From NCBI RefSeq assembly GCF_014698145.1, contig NZ_JACJSM010000007.1, positions 185,500-249,499 of the forward strand: a DNA stretch of 64,000 nucleotides. Reading direction: 5' to 3'. Of this stretch, positions 29,271 to 38,613 are shown in pieces (positions within the stretch are counted from its first letter, which is position 1; each line of letters starts with the position of its first letter). The notes below the pieces were generated by a model. It worked only from the letters and a program-made list of their open reading frames with translations. It did not search any database and had not been told where the DNA came from. The translations under genes and the position numbers were made by a program. Source of the stretch: Oscillatoria sp. FACHB-1406. GTDB taxonomy: Bacteria > Cyanobacteriota > Cyanobacteriia > Cyanobacteriales > Spirulinaceae.

Positions 29271-32200
29271 CTATGGAACCGCGATCGCGGGAACCGCAAG
29301 AACCTTATCAGCATCCAAACCTAACAAAGGTTGGGTATTGAGAGGATCGTGCGCATCCAGAGGCAAATGCCGTTCGCCAACGCCCAGCGCTTCGCCCATA
29401 TCACTGTGGTCGTAGCCTAGAATATGACCGAACTCATGGGTAAGGGCAGACAGAAGATCCACGCGATCGGGATTAACTGCATCCAACGACTCAGACCAGC
29501 CATAACCTGCCGCATCATCATCGAGCTTAACAATTAAGCCATCCCGCACGCTCTCACCCAATAAAGAACCACCCAAATCGCCAATGATGATATCTGTTTT
29601 CTCCAGTTGCTTCAGACTCTTCGCATCCACACCTTGTTGCGCCCAGTAATCAATAGCAGCACTGACAATCGGTTCGAGTTGCGCCTTCGTTAGCACCGAA
29701 CCGCCTGCCGTTGGCGTTCCATCCAGAGTCAGCGGTGTAGCGAACTTATACTTCAAAGTAATGCCTTTCGTATCCGTCTCTTCAATCGTGCCGTTGTTAC
29801 CAACATCCGTATTGAAAGAGTAATTGACCGTTGGGAAATTACCTTGAGGCAAACCGACCACGCTGCCCGTGTTGTACTGCACCGAAAGCACATACAGAGA
29901 GCCAACTGCATCCGGCGTGAAATTAACCGTTACATCCCCTTTGTTTGCACCAATCCCCAACACGATTTGACTGGACTGCAACTGCACTTGAGTCGCAGTA
30001 TCCCCCGCATCAATCGTTTTACTGTTGTTAACATCCGTGACCTTAAAGAGCTTAACATCACTCGTAGTAACACCGAAATTCCATTCCACATTTCCAGGAT
30101 TGCTCGCACCGCCAACAACATCAAGTCCGTTATTGCTCTGGTTGACGTAGATTGTCATCGGGTCGGGTGCAGTTCCCGCATCCGGACCATCAAAGCCCTT
30201 AATCGCATTGGAAAGTCCCGTGTAGTAGAAGAAGACACCTGGGTTCGTATTGTTGATCTTGCCTTTGTTGGTGTTGTATTGGATGACTCCACCCTGAGAA
30301 GCATAATAATCACTGAAGTCAGGAGCCGTGCCATTGATATATTGGTTGACATTCACTCCCGTCGGCGTAATTTGACCGACATTTGCCGTACCAAAGTAGT
30401 TGGCATTATCGCTGTCACTTAGATTTACTGTGTTACCAGCACTATCAGTGTAATTTGCACTGACCGTTGCAGTATTGGTATGTTGACCGCTTTGCCAAGG
30501 GGCGGTGAAGGTGAAAACATATTCATCTTGACCTCCAGTTTGACCATCATTTGCAGCCAACGAAGCAATGTTGATTGTCGTACCAGGAGCATTTCCGTTT
30601 AAGTCAAAATTACTATCAGATAAGGTGATATTTGACAACGGGACATCGCCAGTGTTAGTAACGACAAACTTAAAGATGGGGTTAGTTCCTTGGTTGAGGT
30701 TAGGACCGGATGGATTGTCTGCATCAACGAAAGTTAAGCCACCATCAACGGAAACCAGTTTTTCCACATCAATCTTAGGTGCAACTGCTTTGATAGAGTG
30801 TGGATCGTCATCCTGAACCAAAGTATTTTCATCATCTACCCCCTTAACAGTTACAACATTAGTATGAGTTTGACCTTGGGAGAGATTGAGAGTAGTGGTG
30901 TAGTTGAAGTTGAAGGATTGATTGGGATTAAGGACAATTCCCATTTTCCCATCACCATTGATGTCTTGCAGAGTATTACCTGCGTTGAGCCAAGCTGTTT
31001 GAGCAGCACTGAGCAGATTTCCTAACTTATCATCCGTTAAAGATGTAATTTCAATTGGGTCGGTGCTGACATTAGTTGGATCGGCGGTGATGGTGAAGTT
31101 ATAAGTAACACTTGCTCCTCCGACAAGAACTGTATCAGGTCCGGTCTTCACGACTTTGATGGCTGGGTCCGCATTTTCGCCCGTCACCGTTTGGGTGTCA
31201 GTGTCGGAAGTTGGCGTACCTTCATCATCTTCGGCACTGACCGTGACTACGTTGGTTAGCTCTTCATCAGCATTGAGTACCACGCCAGTGGCTGTGGCTT
31301 GGTAAATCCAAGTCTCACCTTTTTCGAGCAAGTTGTCACCATCGTCACCGCTGACATACTCCGCACTCAAGTCACCTAACTGGTCGTCGTTGATGTTGAG
31401 GATTGTCAGGGGGTCAGTCGAGGTCGAACTCTCGTTAGTTAGTTTATAGGTGTAGGTGATGTCTGTGGGTGTCCCTTCTGTCACCACGTTGGTGCTGGCG
31501 GTCTTCACGACTTTGATGGCTGGGTCCGCATTTTCGCCCGTCACCGTTTGGGTGTCAGTGTCGGAAGTTGGCGTACCTTCATCATCTTCGGCACTGACCG
31601 TGACTACGTTGGTTAGCTCTTCATCAGCATTGAGTACCACGCCAGTGGCTGTGGCTTGGTAAATCCAAGTCTCACCTTTTTCGAGCAAGTTGTCACCATC
31701 GTCACCGCTGACATACTCCGCACTCAAGTCACCTAACTGGTCGTCGTTGATGTTGAGGATTGTCAGGGGGTCAGTCGAGGTCGAACTCTCGTTAGTTAGT
31801 TTATAGATGTAGGTGATGTCTGTGGGTGTCCCTTCTGTCACCACGTTGGTGCTGGCGGTCTTCACGACTTTGATGGCTGGGTCCGCATTGTTATATGTAA
31901 CCGTAGCATCATCAGTGTCTGTGGCTGCTGTACCCTCGTCATCGACTGCCGAAACCTTTGCGATGTTTGTTAGGCTGGTTCCTGCATTTTGGGCGGGCAG
32001 ATTGCGAGTTATCTGATAAGTCCAGGTTTCACCAACTTCGAGGAAATTGTCTTGATCTCCACCTGTTTTGTTCAGGGTTACTCCGGGCTGTAACACGCCG
32101 TTTTTAACCAGATCGAAGTCGTCAGCCGCGTTACCGGATGTGCCGTTGTCATCCACCAAGTTTTGGATGGTTAGAGGATCGATATCTGACGGAGTTGGAT

Positions 32201-34100
32201 CGGTATTGGTTAGAACATAGGTATAGGTAACTGGCCCTGTGCTGCCTTCAGAGATTGAAGTTGGGTTAACTGTCTTCTCGATATTGATGGCTGGGGCTAA
32301 GTTGGTTATTGTATTACCGAAGTTATAGGTAGTGGCTGTTCCCGAAGTTCCCGCTAGGTTCGTACCGCTTATGGCGGTGAAGGTATAGCCAGCCGTCCCG
32401 AAAGTTTGCGTCCACCCAGCCTGATTTTGTTCGGTTACTTTATAGGTTCCAGGGCCAAGGTTGGTGAAGGTGTATTTACCAGTGGAATCAGTGGTTGTGG
32501 TGGCATCAATTGTTCCATCGTTATTCTTGTCAAGTTGAATAGTCCAATTAGCAAGGCCTGTCTCGTTACTATCCCAAACGCCATCGCCATCTATGTCGTT
32601 CCATTTATAACCGCTGAGGCTGATATTCTTGAAGTTACCGAAGTTGATATTGGTGCGTTGTGGGGTGTTTTCATCAATCGTTAGAGGTCCCCACAAATTG
32701 TTATTTGGGAAGGTTTGAGTCCATCCTGATTGCTGTGTTTCAGTGACGAAGTATGTGCCGCGAACAATTGGGGCAAACTTGTAAAAACCTAAATCCGCAC
32801 TGTTAATCAATCCGTCATCATTGGCATCCGTGGTTCCGTTTGATGTAACCCGCGTCGTAACTAGAGTATCACCTGCATCAAAGACATTATTCCCATTGTC
32901 CTTGTACAGGTTTATTGTCCATCCTGCCAAGCCAAGTTCATTGGCATCCTTAACACCATTGGCATTAAGATCGTTCCACTTATAGCCTGAGATTGCACCT
33001 TGCTGAACCACACCGGGCATCAGTTGCACAGCATTACTAGGTGTGACCCAAGTGGTTCCAGCAGCACCAGTCCCCTCAACCTTGGTCTGCAAGCTGCCAC
33101 CCGTAAATCCTGATGCACCGAGACTGCCGCCTGTATTAGCGGTGGTAACAACTTCATTGGGCAGGGCTAGCCTTTGTCCCCAATAGATCTCTGCGGTTGC
33201 TTCGCCATCATTTTCATTGGCTGCATTCGCTTTGAATCTGACATCGGCGTAACGATTCAGTCCATCTGGGCTGAGGCTATAGGTGACTGACAAAACATCT
33301 GCATTGGCCACATAAAACTGTAAGCCAGGGTTTGCATAAGAGGGATCGGTGAAGGTAAATGTGCTGTCTACAGTAGGCGTACCTAATGTCCCGGTATGGG
33401 AGAAGTTATCAGGAAGCGGTGTGATACTTCTGTTATATGTGTCTAGATATAGAAAACCACCAGCATCCGTATTGGACTGGTAAGTATTCAAATTAATGCG
33501 TATCCCATAGGTTGTTCCTACAGTTAGGTTGCTCGCCTCAAGCGAGAAGGGTACTACATCACCTTCAAGGTAGGTTGCCTGATTTGAGTTGGCTTGCCCA
33601 TTTGCCCACTGATCGGTCGTTGTTTCCCACTGGTTCAAGGTGAGAGAGGGGTTTCCATCGGTAAATGTTGTTGTTGCTACTTGGTCGTCGGCTGTGCCAA
33701 GAGTTCCGTCTGCTCCGGTTCCAATCGCGGTTAAGTTTAAGGTGGCATTCAACGCATCGGGAGTGCCACTACCCGTACTATTGTTATCGGTCGGAACTGT
33801 CCAAGTGGTGACGACTTTACCGTCAACTTGACCGTCGAGGTCGCCTTCACTACCATCCGTGACGGTGAAGGGCGTGTAGATGTCGGCATCGCCATCGTCG
33901 CCGGGATCGTTGGGGTCGTCGGCTAGGGAAAATTGGATGCTGGAACCGGGATCGAAGCCGCTGGCGGTGATGGTTACGGTTTCGCCGGGGGCGTAGTCGA
34001 GTTTGTCGGTGGTGACGGTGGGGATGGATTCGCTTAGGTCGCCGAGTAAGGGATCGACTAATGGATCGATTAAGTTATCGCCGAATGAAGCATCTGACAT
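29271..34100 (-). CDS. Giant secreted protein with SdrD-B and DUF11-like repeats and a C-terminal metzincin-like motif
   Basis: 1609 residues, acidic and low in Cys, like type I secretion substrates. After an N-terminal segment (YAPGETVTITASGFDPGS) come two SdrD_B-type domains (about 365-495 and 497-600; GYKWNDLNANGVKDANE, GYKWNDIDGDGVWDSNE with Ca-binding-like Asp/Asn). A row of DUF11-like beta domains (about 600-1150) includes two almost identical 119-residue copies. After a variable region the C-terminus contains LLSALTHEFGHILGYDHSD: HEFGHILGYDH at 1555-1565 fits HExxHxxGxxH. No RTX nonapeptides are seen. The gene precedes the parvulin/ABC/HlyD genes on the same strand. It is likely an exported adhesin-protease or matrix protein; proteolysis is unproven. 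Confidence 0.88.
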   Translation of the reverse strand: MSDASFGDNLIDPLVDPLLGDLSESIPTVTTDKLDYAPGETVTITASGFDPGSSIQFSLADDPNDPGDDGDADIYTPFTVTDGSEGDLDGQVDGKVVTTWTVPTDNNSTGSGTPDALNATLNLTAIGTGADGTLGTADDQVATTTFTDGNPSLTLNQWETTTDQWANGQANSNQATYLEGDVVPFSLEASNLTVGTTYGIRINLNTYQSNTDAGGFLYLDTYNRSITPLPDNFSHTGTLGTPTVDSTFTFTDPSYANPGLQFYVANADVLSVTYSLSPDGLNRYADVRFKANAANENDGEATAEIYWGQRLALPNEVVTTANTGGSLGASGFTGGSLQTKVEGTGAAGTTWVTPSNAVQLMPGVVQQGAISGYKWNDLNANGVKDANELGLAGWTINLYKDNGNNVFDAGDTLVTTRVTSNGTTDANDDGLINSADLGFYKFAPIVRGTYFVTETQQSGWTQTFPNNNLWGPLTIDENTPQRTNINFGNFKNISLSGYKWNDIDGDGVWDSNETGLANWTIQLDKNNDGTIDATTTTDSTGKYTFTNLGPGTYKVTEQNQAGWTQTFGTAGYTFTAISGTNLAGTSGTATTYNFGNTITNLAPAINIEKTVNPTSISEGSTGPVTYTYVLTNTDPTPSDIDPLTIQNLVDDNGTSGNAADDFDLVKNGVLQPGVTLNKTGGDQDNFLEVGETWTYQITRNLPAQNAGTSLTNIAKVSAVDDEGTAATDTDDATVTYNNADPAIKVVKTASTNVVTEGTPTDITYIYKLTNESSTSTDPLTILNINDDQLGDLSAEYVSGDDGDNLLEKGETWIYQATATGVVLNADEELTNVVTVSAEDDEGTPTSDTDTQTVTGENADPAIKVVKTASTNVVTEGTPTDITYTYKLTNESSTSTDPLTILNINDDQLGDLSAEYVSGDDGDNLLEKGETWIYQATATGVVLNADEELTNVVTVSAEDDEGTPTSDTDTQTVTGENADPAIKVVKTGPDTVLVGGASVTYNFTITADPTNVSTDPIEITSLTDDKLGNLLSAAQTAWLNAGNTLQDINGDGKMGIVLNPNQSFNFNYTTTLNLSQGQTHTNVVTVKGVDDENTLVQDDDPHSIKAVAPKIDVEKLVSVDGGLTFVDADNPSGPNLNQGTNPIFKFVVTNTGDVPLSNITLSDSNFDLNGNAPGTTINIASLAANDGQTGGQDEYVFTFTAPWQSGQHTNTATVSANYTDSAGNTVNLSDSDNANYFGTANVGQITPTGVNVNQYINGTAPDFSDYYASQGGVIQYNTNKGKINNTNPGVFFYYTGLSNAIKGFDGPDAGTAPDPMTIYVNQSNNGLDVVGGASNPGNVEWNFGVTTSDVKLFKVTDVNNSKTIDAGDTATQVQLQSSQIVLGIGANKGDVTVNFTPDAVGSLYVLSVQYNTGSVVGLPQGNFPTVNYSFNTDVGNNGTIEETDTKGITLKYKFATPLTLDGTPTAGGSVLTKAQLEPIVSAAIDYWAQQGVDAKSLKQLEKTDIIIGDLGGSLLGESVRDGLIVKLDDDAAGYGWSESLDAVNPDRVDLLSALTHEFGHILGYDHSDMGEALGVGERHLPLDAHDPLNTQPLLGLDADKVLAVPAIAVP
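31144..31857 (-). repeat. Two near-identical 357-bp tandem copies inside the exoprotein gene
   Basis: The 357-bp unit at 31144-31500 is repeated at 31501-31857; each encodes a 119-residue beta domain (NADPAIKVVKTAS...). The only difference I see is a G/A change giving T-Y-T-Y versus T-Y-I-Y. Such identity at synonymous sites means recent duplication or gene conversion. Confidence 0.92.
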
Positions 34101-34627
34101 AGTTGATAGCCCTCTAATTGCTCTGAATTGCGTCTTGAAGATGGAAGATGTTGCGATCGCGTTCTGCCCTTACTCGGCATTAGGCGTGCAGATTGAGATA
34201 GCGCCCTTCTCACCGATCGGGATGAATGGCGCTTTACTCGCTCTGCGAGTCTCTACTGGAACTTTTGACAAAGCTCCGCAGATTCAAGGATGCTCTTCAA
34301 GGATTGAAGAATTTCCCGATCTCGACTGAGTAGTTTTATAGCGGTAGTTTAAAACGACTTTATGTAAAATTTGTGGAATCTTGTGAAAAAAACGTGAAAA
34401 AATTGAAAATTTTCGTTAAGCTCGCGGATGTTTGGAGAAAAGTGAAGTTTACAGCGGACTTTGGGGTCGCGCATTTGCACGGAAGGATCGCGCTTGGATT
34501 CTCGCTTGCGGGGGGAAGGGATGGAGGTTTCCCGCAAGGGGGCGAGGTCAGCAGAACGTAACAGTTCGTTAACCTCACGCAGGCACTACTTAAGATTTCC
34601 TAGTGGAGTTGAACTTTTTTGTTAAGG
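34101..34627. other. Upstream region of the exoprotein gene
   Basis: 527 bases with no convincing gene; the short frames overlapping on both strands lack protein-like character. The segment at 34330-34440 is AT-rich with T/A runs and probably holds the exoprotein promoter or regulator sites; the purine-rich GAGGG just before the start codon could serve as a ribosome-binding site. No clear operator palindrome is seen. Confidence 0.4.
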
Positions 34628-35416
34628 CTATTTCGGACGGCGATTGACGAGTTCGGTAACGTCTTCAAAGAAAATGAATAGGGTCTGCTCGCTCTGTCCT
34701 CGATCGCTGTCTGCCGAATGCGCGATCGCGTAAAGGCTGATATACTGAGGTCGCTCCGGATTGGATTCTCTGACAAACTCTGGAAGGACGAAGTAGTCTA
34801 ACTCGCGATCGAGAACTTGCTGAAGTTTTTGTTCGTATTCGAGCAGTTCGGGGAAAGCTTCTCCGAGCTTTGTACCGGAATAAAATGCTTCTGGATAATC
34901 CGAATAGTTACTAGCGCCTAGGGAAAAGTTAACGATCGCACCTTCATAATTTATGCTGACATATTCGAGCGATTTCAATCGAAGTAATTGCTCTAAAACT
35001 TCAGCAGGAGGCAGTTTGCCGACCTTACTATTTTCTCGCTCTGCCAGACTTAAGCGATAGCCAACCCCATAAATAGTCGTAATGATATCGTTAGTTGCAC
35101 CTGCTTGCTTAAAGGCTTTACGCAAACTTTTAATGTGGAATCGCACGCTACTGTGGGTGGGCGTTTTTTCAACATCCCAAAGTTGTTCGACAATAGCTTC
35201 GTAGCTAAAGATTTGTTCGGGATATTTTAGGAAAAGCAGCAGTAAGAAATACTCTTTTGTAGAGAGGTCAACCGGCTTCCCGTCATACATAACAGTCCGA
35301 AAATTGGGATTGACCAATAGTTTTCCATAGCGATAGTTGTTACAGTCTTTGTCCGGACAAAAGAGGTTGGCTGAGAGTTGAACTTGAGAAGGTAGATTTA
35401 AAATGGAGATACACAT
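34628..35416 (-). CDS. Orphan winged-helix (OmpR-type) regulator with C-terminal PAS-like domain
   Basis: 262 residues. About 35-125 is a Trans_Reg_C winged helix: VDLSTKEYFLLLLFLKYPEQ, then HSSVRFHIKSLRKAFKQAG (recognition helix) and TIYGVGYRLS. No receiver domain precedes it, and there is no room for one in the frame. Residues about 140-255 look like a PAS fold (LKSLEYVSINYEGAIVNFSL to LFIFFEDVTELVN). This order, DNA-binding domain first and sensor last, is unusual. Directly upstream of the exoprotein gene in the same direction, it is the natural candidate to control that gene. The PAS call is from pattern, not alignment. Confidence 0.8.
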   Translation of the reverse strand: MCISILNLPSQVQLSANLFCPDKDCNNYRYGKLLVNPNFRTVMYDGKPVDLSTKEYFLLLLFLKYPEQIFSYEAIVEQLWDVEKTPTHSSVRFHIKSLRKAFKQAGATNDIITTIYGVGYRLSLAERENSKVGKLPPAEVLEQLLRLKSLEYVSINYEGAIVNFSLGASNYSDYPEAFYSGTKLGEAFPELLEYEQKLQQVLDRELDYFVLPEFVRESNPERPQYISLYAIAHSADSDRGQSEQTLFIFFEDVTELVNRRPK

Positions 35417-35788
35417 TTGGGAGTCTATTATTTATAAGTTTTGTTGAGATCGCAGTTGCGAATAAAGGTTCGCTTAAAAATCTGTGAGTTTGGGCGCAAT
35501 AGCAAACTGCCGAGACTTCAGCAAAAATGAGGATCCAAACATAGCTCATACTCGCTTTATAAGCCACAAATATGTCCCCGTTTTCCGAAACCCAAGCCAC
35601 AAAGTCTAAGGCTTTAAGCTTTGGCAGCTATAAGTTTCAGGTATGCCCTCTATAACTTATAAGGCTATTCTCCATATTAGTGTCGGGGGTAGAAAATTTC
35701 TAGAACGTACAATTACCTGGTCTATATTGATTTGAGTGTTAGCCGACAAACCCAGCTTTATCTTAAAAGTAGGTCGGATTGATTCGAG
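35417..35788. other. Intergenic region, no gene seen
   Basis: 372 bases between glycerate kinase (3' end) and the winged-helix regulator (5' end), both minus strand. AT-rich, presumably containing the regulator's promoter. No hairpin or repeat worth naming was found. Confidence 0.4.
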
Positions 35789-36847
35789 CTAGCAGCGCGT
35801 TTCTGGGCAGTATATCGATCCGGTTGTGCGATCGCGGTTGACGGCGATCGCGAAATCTACTGAGACAGGTTTTTGAAGAAGCGGTGTAACAAAAAGTTCG
35901 GGATGCAGCGATCGCCAAAAATACCGAACGAATTGCTCGATTTCTGCATCACTCATTCCGGCTTTTCCGCTGGCTTTCATTTTTTGTTCGGCTTCTTTGC
36001 GCCAGTCCAAACTCCAGCGATAATCGAGGGGATAGAGAACGAGAAGGCGATCGCAGCGCTGCCACAGGGGAAGGTAGGCGGCGAGGCGTTGGTTGCAGGT
36101 GCGGGCAAAGTCGCGATCGCCAGCGGTAACAATCGGCGCTGGCGGGTTTTCAAAAGCTTTGTCGTCAATGGGTTGCGCGCCAACAAACCAGCCTTCAAAT
36201 AAAAGGATTTCGGCAGTTGCAGCGGTTTCTGGGGCGATGCGATCGCCCACTCCGTTGTGGAGGGATTTATCGAAGCGAGGTAAACTGAGGGGAAATTCGC
36301 GGCGATGGATGCGATCGAGCAGTTCGATGCCTAATTGTACATCGTGGGTTCCCGGCGGCCCGCGCCAGATTAAACGCGGATCTTGCTGTTGCAATTGCTG
36401 GCGTTCTGCATAGGTTTTATAGAGATCGTCGAGGGAAAGGTTAAGCGTTGGATAGCCCAGTTGCGCTAAAATAAAGCTTAAAATCCCAGCCAGGGTACTT
36501 TTCCCGGTTCCTTGCACGCCTAAAATTCCGAGAATGAGGGGTTGGGACTGTGCTTCTCGCCATGTTTGCAATTGCAGGGCGAGGGGCAACCATAGCGTCC
36601 AAAGGGTTTTTAGGGTTTGGGGGGAGTCGATCGCGAATCCGGGGCAGTAGGGGGCGAGGGCGGGGTAAATGTTCTCGAATAACCGCGATCGCACCTCGAT
36701 TTTTTTCAATCCTATCTCTGCGTTAATCTCAAACGCTTTTGCTCGTTGCGAATCTTCTAATTCCGCCGCGAGGAGGGTTTGGCAATCTTCTGCGGTTGGT
36801 TTTTCCCCCAAACTCCAACGCCGTAAAATCTCATTCGCGTTCATCAT
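35789..36847 (-). CDS. glyK: Glycerate 3-kinase (plant/cyanobacterial GLYK type)
   Basis: 352 residues. P-loop kinase with LGILGVQGTGKSTLAGILS (P-loop about 107-115), a DDLY element (LNLSLDDLYKTYAERQ), RGPPGTHD and ILLFEGWFVGA. These match the plant-type D-glycerate 3-kinase, which makes 3-phosphoglycerate in the last step of photorespiratory glycolate salvage. Start is Met-Met; either could be used. It follows the M28 peptidase gene by nine bases on the same strand, so they are probably co-transcribed, though no functional link is evident. Confidence 0.9.
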   Translation of the reverse strand: MMNANEILRRWSLGEKPTAEDCQTLLAAELEDSQRAKAFEINAEIGLKKIEVRSRLFENIYPALAPYCPGFAIDSPQTLKTLWTLWLPLALQLQTWREAQSQPLILGILGVQGTGKSTLAGILSFILAQLGYPTLNLSLDDLYKTYAERQQLQQQDPRLIWRGPPGTHDVQLGIELLDRIHRREFPLSLPRFDKSLHNGVGDRIAPETAATAEILLFEGWFVGAQPIDDKAFENPPAPIVTAGDRDFARTCNQRLAAYLPLWQRCDRLLVLYPLDYRWSLDWRKEAEQKMKASGKAGMSDAEIEQFVRYFWRSLHPELFVTPLLQKPVSVDFAIAVNRDRTTGSIYCPETRC

Positions 36848-36856
36848 CGATCTGGT

Positions 36857-37744
36857 TTAACGCAACGATCGCAATCCGCGTACCAACCCCCGATACACGC
36901 CCGCGAGAAAATCGAAGTTCAGGGTTTCGATGCGATCGCTGGGTTGATGGTAGTTCGGATTGCGCATAAAGGCCGTATCCGTGACCATAATAGCGCGGTA
37001 GCCGCGATCCCAAAAGGGGGCGTGGTCGCTGAGGCGCGTCGCGCGCAGCAGTTGCCCTTTCATCCCGGCGGGAAGCCATTGGGCGGGGGTTCCGGCTTGG
37101 CGAAATTGGCGGCTGAAGTGCCATAAATCGGGTAAGGTGGGAAGATTGCCGATGAGGGCGATGTAGTTGCCGCGATCGGGATAAATTCGCTCTAAACCGG
37201 CGGGATATTGCTGAGAACCCGGTTCTTGGCTGCAATAGCCTAACATTTCTAATGAGAGCATTAAGCGCAAAGGTTGACTTGTTCCCAAATCTTCGGCATA
37301 GCGATCGCTGCCAATTAAACCATATTCTTCTAAATCGAAGGCAATCAAACGCAGGGGGTAGCGGACGGGTTGGGCGGCGAATTCTCGCGCTAGTTCCAGC
37401 AATACGGCAACGCCCGTTGCATTGTCGTCTGCGCCTTGGGTTCCCGGAACTGCATCGTAGTGCGCGCCGATTAAAATGGGCGGTTTAGAAATTGTCCCAT
37501 TGCGGGCGGGTAGATTTAGCACTAAGTTTTGATGGGTGCGCCCTCTGGGAGTGTAAGTAAAGTTGTGGCGTTCGACGGTTCCCCATTGTTGTAATTGTTG
37601 CTGGATATAGGTTTGCACGTAAAAATGTCCGGCGCTGGCAAAATAGGGATCGCGCTCTCGGGCGATTTCGAGGAGGTGCGATCGCAAGCGTTCTTCATCA
37701 TCCTTCATACCATTAATCTGGGCATCAATTGCCGAAACTCCCAT
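36857..37744 (-). CDS. M28 family zinc aminopeptidase-like protein
   Basis: Start chosen at ATG 37742-37744 (MGVSAIDAQ), about 295 residues; the longer frame begins inside a tandem repeat at 37784, so its first 15 codons are unlikely to be coding. Zinc ligands of M28 are visible: ILIGAHYDAVPGTQGADDNA (His, Asp), FDLEEYGLIGS (catalytic Glu pair), SLEMLGY and RLSDHAPFWDRGY (final His). Members are aminopeptidases or glutaminyl cyclases. No signal peptide is apparent, which suggests a cytoplasmic enzyme. Operon with glycerate kinase. Confidence 0.9.
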   Translation of the reverse strand: MGVSAIDAQINGMKDDEERLRSHLLEIARERDPYFASAGHFYVQTYIQQQLQQWGTVERHNFTYTPRGRTHQNLVLNLPARNGTISKPPILIGAHYDAVPGTQGADDNATGVAVLLELAREFAAQPVRYPLRLIAFDLEEYGLIGSDRYAEDLGTSQPLRLMLSLEMLGYCSQEPGSQQYPAGLERIYPDRGNYIALIGNLPTLPDLWHFSRQFRQAGTPAQWLPAGMKGQLLRATRLSDHAPFWDRGYRAIMVTDTAFMRNPNYHQPSDRIETLNFDFLAGVYRGLVRGLRSLR

Positions 37745-37783
37745 TTTAACGCCGTTTCTCCCTCCCCATCTCCCCCTGTTCCC

Positions 37784-37921
37784 CTTCATAACTCATCACT
37801 CATAACTCATCACTCAGAATTTATCCCCCCTTCATAACTCATCACTCATAACTCATCACTCAGAATTTATCCCCCCTTCATAACTCATCACTCATCATTC
37901 ATCACTCAGAATTTATCCCCC
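37784..37921. repeat. Three tandem 46-bp copies of an AT-rich repeat
   Basis: Copies begin at 37784, 37830 and 37876 (each opens CTTCATAACTCATCACTC and ends with AGAATTTATCCCC). Each unit has internal ACTCATC sub-repeats. The array lies upstream of the M28 gene and is a slippage-type spacer repeat. No spacers of differing sequence exist, so it is not a CRISPR array. Confidence 0.9.
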
Positions 37922-38072
37922 CTCTCCCGAACAGCTACAATTGAGCTTGACAGACTCCCGACTGTATCAGTTGCCATTGCGAACAATCCAAGCTGGAACA
38001 TTGCAACCTTCTGGGTAGACTTAAAGTAAAGCAGAACCAACTTCACCAAATCCGATTGATTTAGCAGCCACT

Positions 38073-38324
38073 ATGCGCCAGAAACTTGACTTTAGCCTTT
38101 TAGTCGTTACCTCGTTTATCGTTGTTCTAGCCTTAGAACCCGTCCATCAATCCTTAGATAAAAGCGCGGCAGCTAGCGAACCCTCTTCAGCCAAACCCCG
38201 TGCGGCAGATTCCACCGATGCTGGAAACGCGCGCAACTCCTCGGGCAATCCTCTCCTCGTTGGTTCGGCAGAACGAATTTTGCGCGATTTAGAGCGCAAT
38301 AAGTTAGATTTCGATCGCACTTAA
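38073..38324 (+). CDS. Small membrane-anchored or exported protein, unknown
   Basis: 83 residues. Residues 5-24 are hydrophobic (LDFSLLVVTSFIVVLALEPV), as in an uncleaved signal-anchor, followed by a Ser/Ala/Pro-rich low-complexity stretch and a helical end (AERILRDLERNKLDFDRT). A good terminator hairpin follows 50 bases after the stop, supporting a real transcript. No family is recognised. It is flanked by non-coding spacers and has its own transcription direction. Confidence 0.6.
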   Translation: MRQKLDFSLLVVTSFIVVLALEPVHQSLDKSAAASEPSSAKPRAADSTDAGNARNSSGNPLLVGSAERILRDLERNKLDFDRT

Positions 38325-38373
38325 TTTTATTGCTGTCATTTTACCCTTGAAATCGAGTTGAATAGAAACGCAG

Positions 38374-38410
38374 GCAAAGGATGTAGACTATACGCCTTTG
38401 CTTTTTTTTA
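38374..38410 (+). terminator. Rho-independent terminator
   Basis: Stem GCAAAGG (38374-38380) pairs with CCTTTGC (38395-38401), 14-base loop, then a run of eight T. It lies 50 bases past the small protein gene at 38073-38324 and would end its transcript. Confidence 0.75.
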
Positions 38411-38613
38411 AGCTAGCCCCGCAAGCAGTCCTGCACTTAGCTTAAAGGTAAAAAGAAACCCCACGCCGTTATTTAATAGCGCTACTTGCCCGATAATGAG
38501 CGGTACTAAAAGCACCAAAGTCTTGATTGGTGGGCGCTGCCCACCCTACCGAATGTCCTAACCTATGGGCATAGCGCTATACATGATTCGGCGTGCGGTA
38601 GTTCGCTAACACA

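Noticed and set aside
29844..30422. 192-codon plus-strand frame opposite the exoprotein gene
   Set aside because: Antisense shadow of a clearly coding repeat protein; sequence has no domain character.
37784..37921. Three regularly spaced repeats that could suggest a CRISPR array
   Set aside because: Units are contiguous 46-bp copies with no unique spacers, and no cas genes are nearby.
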